A stretch of 64,000 bases of DNA. Origin: Comamonas serinivorans. GTDB taxonomy: Bacteria > Pseudomonadota > Gammaproteobacteria > Burkholderiales > Burkholderiaceae_C. Shown here in pieces: positions 59,268 through 64,000 of this stretch (the first letter of the stretch is position 1; the number at the start of each line of letters is the position of its first letter). Under the pieces are notes generated by a model. It was not told the origin of the DNA and did not search any database. It worked only from the letters and a program-made list of their open reading frames with translations. The stretch covers positions 2,046,001 through 2,110,000 of the forward strand of contig NZ_CP021455.1 of NCBI RefSeq assembly GCF_002158865.1, written 5' to 3'. A program made the position numbers and the translations under genes.

Positions 59268-59296
59268 ATGTGGGGGCCGGCCAAGGTGTTCTCAAG
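59268..59296 (-). promoter_or_regulatory. Candidate heat-shock (sigma-32-type) promoter of cbpA-cbpM
   Basis: On the minus strand CTTGAGA is followed after 13 bases by CCCCCACAT, close to the sigma-32 consensus CTTGAAA-N13-17-CCCCATNT. The -10 end lies 35 bases upstream of the cbpA ATG. Confidence 0.5.
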
Positions 59297-59418
59297 CCGC
59301 TTGCACGCGGTTCGCCGGGCCGAATGGGGCGGACGCGCAGACCTGCAAGGGTGTGGTGGCCGGCCCGCAGCGTCCATGCGGACCTGTCCCAATGCCGGCC
59401 GTGCAGGCGCGCACTAGC

Positions 59419-62211
59419 ATGAGCGATTCAGGTGGCGCAGGGGGCGGGGCTGTGGCAGCGCAGGACAACAGCGTGTGGCGCAAGGCCTCGCAGCGGGTCG
59501 GGGAGCTCAGGCGGGCTGGGACCGACTCTCGCCAAGCGGCAGGCCGGTGGCGCGAACGGGCGGCCGTTGCCCTGGACCGCACCTGGACTGGCAGCTGGCT
59601 GGCCCTGGGCTGGGTGCTGGGCACGGCGCTGCAGCTTCAGCAAGCGCAGTTGAGCGCGCGGTGGTGCTATGGCCTGGCCTGTGGCATGGGTCTGCTGGGC
59701 CTGGCGTGTCTGGGCTGGCTGCGTCACGCGGCATGGGTGGGCCGCGGACTCACCGGGTGGCCCCCGCCTGCGATGCGCAAACTGGCTTGGCTGGTGCTGG
59801 CCGGGGTGTTGGCCTGGTCCAGCACCGGGTGGCGGGCCTCCATGCAGCTGGCGCAGCGGCTACCGGCCAACCTGGACGGCAGCACCTGGCGCCTGACCGC
59901 GCGCGTGGCCGACCTGCCGGTGCGCACCGCCAGCGGCATGCGGTTGGTGCTGTGGGTGGAGCAGGCCACCCGCGAAGGCGACGCCCATCCCGCCAGCTTG
60001 CCTGCGCTGCCCATGCGGCTGCAGCTGCACGTGGCCGACCAGCCCTGGCCGGACGCGCCAGAGGCCGTGATGGCGCGCGTGCGGCAACTGCAAGGCCTAC
60101 GCGCCCACGAAACCTGGGCCCTGTCGGCGCGGCTGCGGGTGCCGCGCGGCCTCATGAACCCGCATGGTTTCGACCAGGAGCTGTGGCTGTGGAGCCGGGG
60201 CATCGCCGCCACGGCCAGCCCCCTGTGGCAGGGCGAGGTCCCGCAGCAGGTGGCGGCGCCGACGGGCTGGACCCTGGCGGGCACGCGCGAGCGCGTGCGG
60301 CAGCAGATCGCCCAGGTGCTGCACGCGGCCGATCCGCGCAGCATGCAGCTGGTGACCGCGCTGACCATGGGAGACCAATCCAGCATCGCCGAGGGCGACT
60401 GGCAGGTGTTTCGCGACACCGGCGTGGCGCACCTGGTCAGCATCTCGGGCCTGCACATCACAGGGTTGGCGGCCTTGGCCATGGGCCTGGCGGCGGGCTG
60501 GTGGCGGCTCCAAGGCCGGCTGCTGCTGCACCTGCGGCCCGCCTGGCTGACGGCGCAGCGGCTGAGCCGGCAATCGTGGTCACGCTGGAGTGGGCTGGCG
60601 GTTGCGCTGGCTTACTCGGCGTTTTCGGGCTGGGGCATTCCGGCCCAGCGCACGGTGCTGATGCTGGCCGCCTGGTGCGTGTTGCGCGAGCTGGGCGTGC
60701 GCTGGCCCTGGTTGACCCAGGCGCTGTTGGTGATGGCCCTGGTCGTGGCGGTCGACCCCTGGGCGCTGCTGCAGGCGGGGTTCTGGCTCAGCTTTGTGGC
60801 GGTGGCCGTGCTGCTGCACATGACCACCCAGGCCGACGTGTCGACCAGCCAGTCGGCGAGTCCATCGGCCGGCGACTCGACCAGTGCGACCAGCGATTCG
60901 CCGCCCCGACCGGGCTGGCGCCGCCCGTGGGCCTGGCTGACGCGGGCCGGCTGGCAGTTGCTGCGTCTGCAACTGCTGCTGTTGGTGGCGCTGGCACCGC
61001 TCACGGCGAGCTGGTTTGGCCAGGTGTCGCTGGTGGGTGTGCTGGCCAACCTGGTGGCGGTGCCCTGGGTCACCTGGCTGATCACGCCGCTGTGCCTGTT
61101 GGGCCTGCTGTGGCCCATGGCCTGGCAATTGGCGGCGCTGGTGGCCGAGCCGTTGCTGGCCATCCTGCGTCAGATGGCGGCCTGGCCACAGGCCAGCTGG
61201 CAGGTCGAGGCAGCGCCCTGGCCCTGGATGGCGCTGGCGGCCGCTGGGGCCACGCTGTTCGTGGTGGTGCAGCGTGCACGGCAGGTCGTGTGGTGGCGCG
61301 TGCTGGCGGTGGCCTGGATGCTGCCCGCACTGTTTTGGCGCACGCCTCGGCCCGATTCCGGACAGTTCGAGGTGTTGGCGCTGGATGTGGGGCAGGGCAG
61401 CGCCATTGTGGTGCGCACGGCCCGGCACACCCTGCTGTACGACGCCGGCCCGCGCTACGGCCCCGTCACCGATGCCGGCGAGCGCGTGGTGCTGCCGCTG
61501 CTGAGGGCCCTGGGTGACCGCGTGGACCGGCTGGTGCTGAGCCATGCCGATGCAGACCACGCGGGTGGCGCCGAACGCGTGCTGCAGGCCCAGCCCCGGG
61601 CCGAGCTCTGGGGCAGCATGGCGCCCGACGACCCCTGGCCCGCGATGCGCCCCGGCTGGCAGCGCTGTGCGGCGGGTCAGCACTGGACCTGGGACGGTGT
61701 GCGTTTCGAGGTGCTGTTCCCCTCGGTGCACTGGGTGCCCAACGCCCACGCGCGCAACGAAGGCAGCTGCGTGCTGCGCGTGCTGGCCGCGCCGAACGCA
61801 GACCAGGCCGCCCCCACCGTGCTGCTGACGGGCGACATCGGCCAGCGCCAGGAGGCGGCCCTGGTGCGGGACCACGGCGGCGACCAGCCGCCGTTTGCGC
61901 GCCTGCAGGCGCAGCTGCTCATGGCGCCCCACCATGGCAGCGGGGGCAGCAGCAGCGAGGCGTTCCTGCAGGCGGTGCGGCCCGACTGGGTGCTGGTGCA
62001 GGCCGGCCATGGCAACCGCTTTGGCCATCCCGCACCCGCCATGCTGGGCCGCGCGCGGGCAGCGGGTGCCCAGGTGCGCGTGACCACCGGCTGTGGGGCC
62101 ATGCAGTGGCGCAGCGCGGCGCCGCAGGTCGTGCGCTGCCAGCGCGAGCTCGACCGCCGCTATTGGCACGTCACCTCGCCCGTGGATGGCGGTGCGGGTG
62201 GGGCGCAGTAA
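59419..62211 (+). CDS. comEC: DNA internalisation competence protein ComEC/Rec2
   Basis: The product has 930 residues, starting at the ATG at 59419. Residues about 55-130 hold the first membrane helices; an OB-like DUF4131 region extends to about 280. The Competence domain follows, with LVTALTMGDQSSIAEGDWQV and DTGVAHLVSISGLHITGLAA and many helices to about 640. The C-terminal metallo-beta-lactamase domain has LDVGQGSAIVVRT and LSHADADHAGGAERVL, with HADADH at 709-714. It forms the inner-membrane channel for single-stranded DNA uptake. Its stop codon lies inside a dyad element. Confidence 0.95.
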   Translation: MSDSGGAGGGAVAAQDNSVWRKASQRVGELRRAGTDSRQAAGRWRERAAVALDRTWTGSWLALGWVLGTALQLQQAQLSARWCYGLACGMGLLGLACLGWLRHAAWVGRGLTGWPPPAMRKLAWLVLAGVLAWSSTGWRASMQLAQRLPANLDGSTWRLTARVADLPVRTASGMRLVLWVEQATREGDAHPASLPALPMRLQLHVADQPWPDAPEAVMARVRQLQGLRAHETWALSARLRVPRGLMNPHGFDQELWLWSRGIAATASPLWQGEVPQQVAAPTGWTLAGTRERVRQQIAQVLHAADPRSMQLVTALTMGDQSSIAEGDWQVFRDTGVAHLVSISGLHITGLAALAMGLAAGWWRLQGRLLLHLRPAWLTAQRLSRQSWSRWSGLAVALAYSAFSGWGIPAQRTVLMLAAWCVLRELGVRWPWLTQALLVMALVVAVDPWALLQAGFWLSFVAVAVLLHMTTQADVSTSQSASPSAGDSTSATSDSPPRPGWRRPWAWLTRAGWQLLRLQLLLLVALAPLTASWFGQVSLVGVLANLVAVPWVTWLITPLCLLGLLWPMAWQLAALVAEPLLAILRQMAAWPQASWQVEAAPWPWMALAAAGATLFVVVQRARQVVWWRVLAVAWMLPALFWRTPRPDSGQFEVLALDVGQGSAIVVRTARHTLLYDAGPRYGPVTDAGERVVLPLLRALGDRVDRLVLSHADADHAGGAERVLQAQPRAELWGSMAPDDPWPAMRPGWQRCAAGQHWTWDGVRFEVLFPSVHWVPNAHARNEGSCVLRVLAAPNADQAAPTVLLTGDIGQRQEAALVRDHGGDQPPFARLQAQLLMAPHHGSGGSSSEAFLQAVRPDWVLVQAGHGNRFGHPAPAMLGRARAAGAQVRVTTGCGAMQWRSAAPQVVRCQRELDRRYWHVTSPVDGGAGGAQ

Positions 62212-62253
62212 TGCCCGCTGTTTAAGAAAATTGAAACGGGTACGTGGCCATAC
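62208..62253 (+). repeat. 46-bp dyad element, copy 18 (overlaps the comEC stop codon)
   Basis: The left end is GTAA instead of GTAT and supplies the comEC TAA stop. The left half-site is diverged; AACGG at 28-32 and CCATAC at the right end are conserved. Confidence 0.65.
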
Positions 62254-62389
62254 TCGGCGCAGCCGAGCCGGCGCCGCGAGGCCCTGGCCGGTCTCGCAGA
62301 CACCCGTGAACGCCCTGGCCTGGAACTTGCTGCGGATGCACTATCCTGTCACGGTCTGCCCAGGACTGGGGGCAACACAAGGAGGACCC

Positions 62390-63841
62390 ATGAGTCGATT
62401 TGACGAGATGTACGAAGAACGGTTGGGCGCCAGCACGGAAACGGTGGTGCGCGGGCATTACGGCACCTACGACAAGTGGCTCGCCCGGCAGACCGATGAC
62501 GCCCTGCGCGCTTGGCGCGACGAGGCCGAGGTGCTGTTTCGCAATGTCGGCATCACCTTCGCCGTCTACGGCGAAAAGGACAAGGACGGCTCGGGCACCG
62601 AGCGGCTCATCCCCTTCGACCTCATCCCGCGCATCATCCCCAGCACCGAATGGGCCGAACTCGAGCGCGGCCTGGTGCAGCGCGTCACGGCGCTGAACCG
62701 CTTCCTGCACGACGTCTACCACGACCAGGAGATCATCCGTGCCGGCCTGGTGCCGCTGGACCAGATCCAGCAGAACGCGCAGTTCCGCCCGGCGATGATG
62801 GGCATCGACGTGCCCAACGGCATCTACTCCCACATCAGCGGCATCGACGTGGTGCGCGCGGCCAACCCGGACGGCAGCGGCAGCTACTACGTGCTCGAAG
62901 ACAACCTGCGCGTGCCCAGTGGCGTCAGCTACATGCTCGAAGACCGCAAGATGATGATGCGGCTGTTCCCCGAGCTGTTCGCCTCGCACCGCGTGGCGCC
63001 GGTGGCGCATTACCCCGACATGCTGCTGAACACCCTGCGCGACAGCGCGCCCAGCACCTCGGGCGAGCCCACGGTCGTGGTGCTGACGCCGGGCATGTAC
63101 AACTCGGCCTACTTCGAGCACGCCTTTTTGGCGCAGCAGATGGGCGTGGAGCTGGTCGAAGGCCAGGACCTGTTCGTCAAGGACCAGCAGGTCTACATGC
63201 GCACCACGCGGGGCCCGGCGCGCGTGGACGTGATCTACCGCCGCATCGACGACGACTTCCTCGACCCCACGGTGTTCCGTCCTGGCTCCACGCTGGGCTG
63301 CGCCGGCCTCATCGACGCCTACCGCGCGGGCAACGTCACCATCTGCAACGCCATCGGCACCGGTGTGGCGGACGACAAGTCCATCTACCCCTACGTGCCG
63401 CGCATGATCGAGTTCTACCTCGGCGAGAAGCCCATCCTGAACAACGTGCCGACCTGGATGTGCCGCGAAAAGGACGACCTGCAGCACGTGCTGGCCAACC
63501 TGAAAGACCTGGTCGTCAAGGAGGTGCACGGCGCCGGCGGCTACGGCATGCTGATCGGGCCGGCCGCGAGCCAGTCCGAGATCGAGGCCTTCCGCGCGGC
63601 GCTGCTGGCCAACCCGGACAACTACATCGCGCAGCCCACGCTGTCGCTGTCGACCTGTCCCACCTTCGTCGAGAGCGGCGTGGCGCCCCGCCACATCGAC
63701 CTGCGGCCCTTCGTGCTCAGCGGCAAGTCGGTGCAGATCGTGCCCGGCGGCCTCACGCGCGTGGCGCTGGCCGAGGGCTCGCTGGTGGTCAATTCCTCGC
63801 AGGGCGGCGGCACCAAGGACACCTGGATCCTGGAGGCCTGA
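62390..63841 (+). CDS. Circularly permuted ATP-grasp protein (DUF404/DUF407)
   Basis: A 483-residue protein starting behind AAGGAGGACCC. FDEMYEERLGASTETVVRGH is the usual N-terminus of the group. VLEDNLRVPSGVSYMLEDRK, IYRRIDDDFLDPTVFRPGST, VVKEVHGAGGYGMLIGPAAS and LRPFVLSGKSVQIVPGGLTR VAL supply the ATP-grasp nucleotide and Mg sites in permuted order. These enzymes probably ligate a small peptide using ATP and occur with an alpha-E protein and a transglutaminase-like protein. The alpha-E gene begins 125 bases downstream. Confidence 0.92.
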   Translation: MSRFDEMYEERLGASTETVVRGHYGTYDKWLARQTDDALRAWRDEAEVLFRNVGITFAVYGEKDKDGSGTERLIPFDLIPRIIPSTEWAELERGLVQRVTALNRFLHDVYHDQEIIRAGLVPLDQIQQNAQFRPAMMGIDVPNGIYSHISGIDVVRAANPDGSGSYYVLEDNLRVPSGVSYMLEDRKMMMRLFPELFASHRVAPVAHYPDMLLNTLRDSAPSTSGEPTVVVLTPGMYNSAYFEHAFLAQQMGVELVEGQDLFVKDQQVYMRTTRGPARVDVIYRRIDDDFLDPTVFRPGSTLGCAGLIDAYRAGNVTICNAIGTGVADDKSIYPYVPRMIEFYLGEKPILNNVPTWMCREKDDLQHVLANLKDLVVKEVHGAGGYGMLIGPAASQSEIEAFRAALLANPDNYIAQPTLSLSTCPTFVESGVAPRHIDLRPFVLSGKSVQIVPGGLTRVALAEGSLVVNSSQGGGTKDTWILEA

Positions 63842-63878
63842 CCGAGAAGACGCCGGAATCGTCTGTTTTTGTTTGGGA

Positions 63879-63924
63879 GTATGGCCTGATTGCCGTTTTG
63901 ACACGAACGGCACCACAAGCATAC
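63879..63924. repeat. 46-bp dyad element, copy 19
   Basis: AGTATG and CATACT ends. TGCCGTT pairs perfectly with AACGGCA around TTGACACG. It lies between the ATP-grasp gene and the alpha-E gene, which are probably one operon. Confidence 0.85.
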
Positions 63925-63966
63925 TGATGTTGAATGCACAGAGGCCTGGAAGGCCCGAGGATTGCC

Positions 63967-64000
63967 ATGCTGTCTCGCACCGCCGATCACCTGTTCTGGA
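63967..64000 (+). CDS. Alpha-E domain protein (DUF403), 5' end only
   Basis: Only 11 codons are inside the window: MLSRTADHLFW. This is the usual first segment of alpha-E proteins, and the position after a circularly permuted ATP-grasp gene is the standard one. The rest of the gene lies to the right. Confidence 0.8.
   Translation, partial: MLSRTADHLFW

Noticed and set aside
11637..63924. Dyad elements as integron attC sites
   Set aside because: attC sites end in RYYYAAC and GTTRRRY boxes of the opposite polarity and vary in length; these are fixed at 46 bp and do not flank cassettes.
11637..63924. Dyad elements as ordinary intrinsic terminators
   Set aside because: Most lack a T tract, several lie in leaders or inside genes, and their polarity does not follow the upstream gene. 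The perfectly paired copy at 27592 may still act as one.
11637..63924. Dyad elements as a CRISPR array
   Set aside because: Copies are kilobases apart with genes between and are not sequence-identical.

Overview
The window is high-GC proteobacterial DNA, most like a member of the Burkholderiales (Comamonadaceae-type). The signs are two Bug/TctC solute-binding proteins, a DUF3460-scpA pair, the ribF-ileS-lspA order, IPTL-CTERM surface proteins and a BamE/SmpA-type lipoprotein. This assignment is inference from gene content; there is no rRNA and no complete tRNA to confirm it.

Bases 1 to about 11.35 kb are the right end of a prophage. A tape-measure gene enters from the left. It is followed by tail-tip and glycine-rich adhesin genes, a short-protein lysis cassette (membrane/coiled-coil proteins, a holin-like protein, a signal-anchor lysozyme, an Rz-like inner spanin and a lipoprotein outer-spanin candidate), and then a leftward operon. 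That operon begins with a small ribbon-helix-helix-like protein and ends with a protein I read as AcrVA2-family anti-CRISPR. The prophage stops at the displaced 3' part of a tRNA-Ser(CGA) gene (11288-11351), the attachment site. The intact tRNA and the integrase should lie left of the window.

From 11.4 kb onward the DNA is chromosomal. In order it holds: a divergent pair of glycine-rich secreted IPTL-CTERM proteins, one broken by a frameshift; a leftward set with an AraC regulator, a DsbA-type isomerase, a class III CoA-transferase and a Bug binding protein; a MarR/MFS divergent pair; a DJ-1/PfpI membrane protein with an SRPBCC protein, divergent from a GlxA-type regulator; a photolyase; a halogenase-like FAD enzyme; mutS; an aldehyde dehydrogenase; a Tat-exported PhoX-type phosphatase with a Pho box upstream; scpA and DUF3460; a BamE-like lipoprotein; a PHB-depolymerase-like esterase; a 163-bp MITE; a CBS protein; aroC; trmJ; DUF1877; cysE; an HPP-CBS membrane protein; a GNAT protein; lspA, ileS and ribF; an HNH endonuclease; a second Bug protein; a 2,4-dienoyl-CoA-reductase-like SDR; cbpM and cbpA; comEC; and an ATP-grasp gene followed by the start of an alpha-E gene.

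The most unusual thing in the window is a dispersed family of very regular dyad elements. I found 19 copies between 11.6 and 64 kb and none in the prophage. Each is exactly 46 bp from a left GTAT to a right ATAC. Each has inner half-sites at fixed offsets (CCGTT-like at 15-19, AACGG-like at 28-32) around an 8-nt loop, while the bases between vary freely. Nearly all copies lie between genes. One lies inside a coding sequence and one overlaps a stop codon. Most copies with a readable asymmetry point the same way, whatever the strand of the neighbouring genes. I do not recognise this family.
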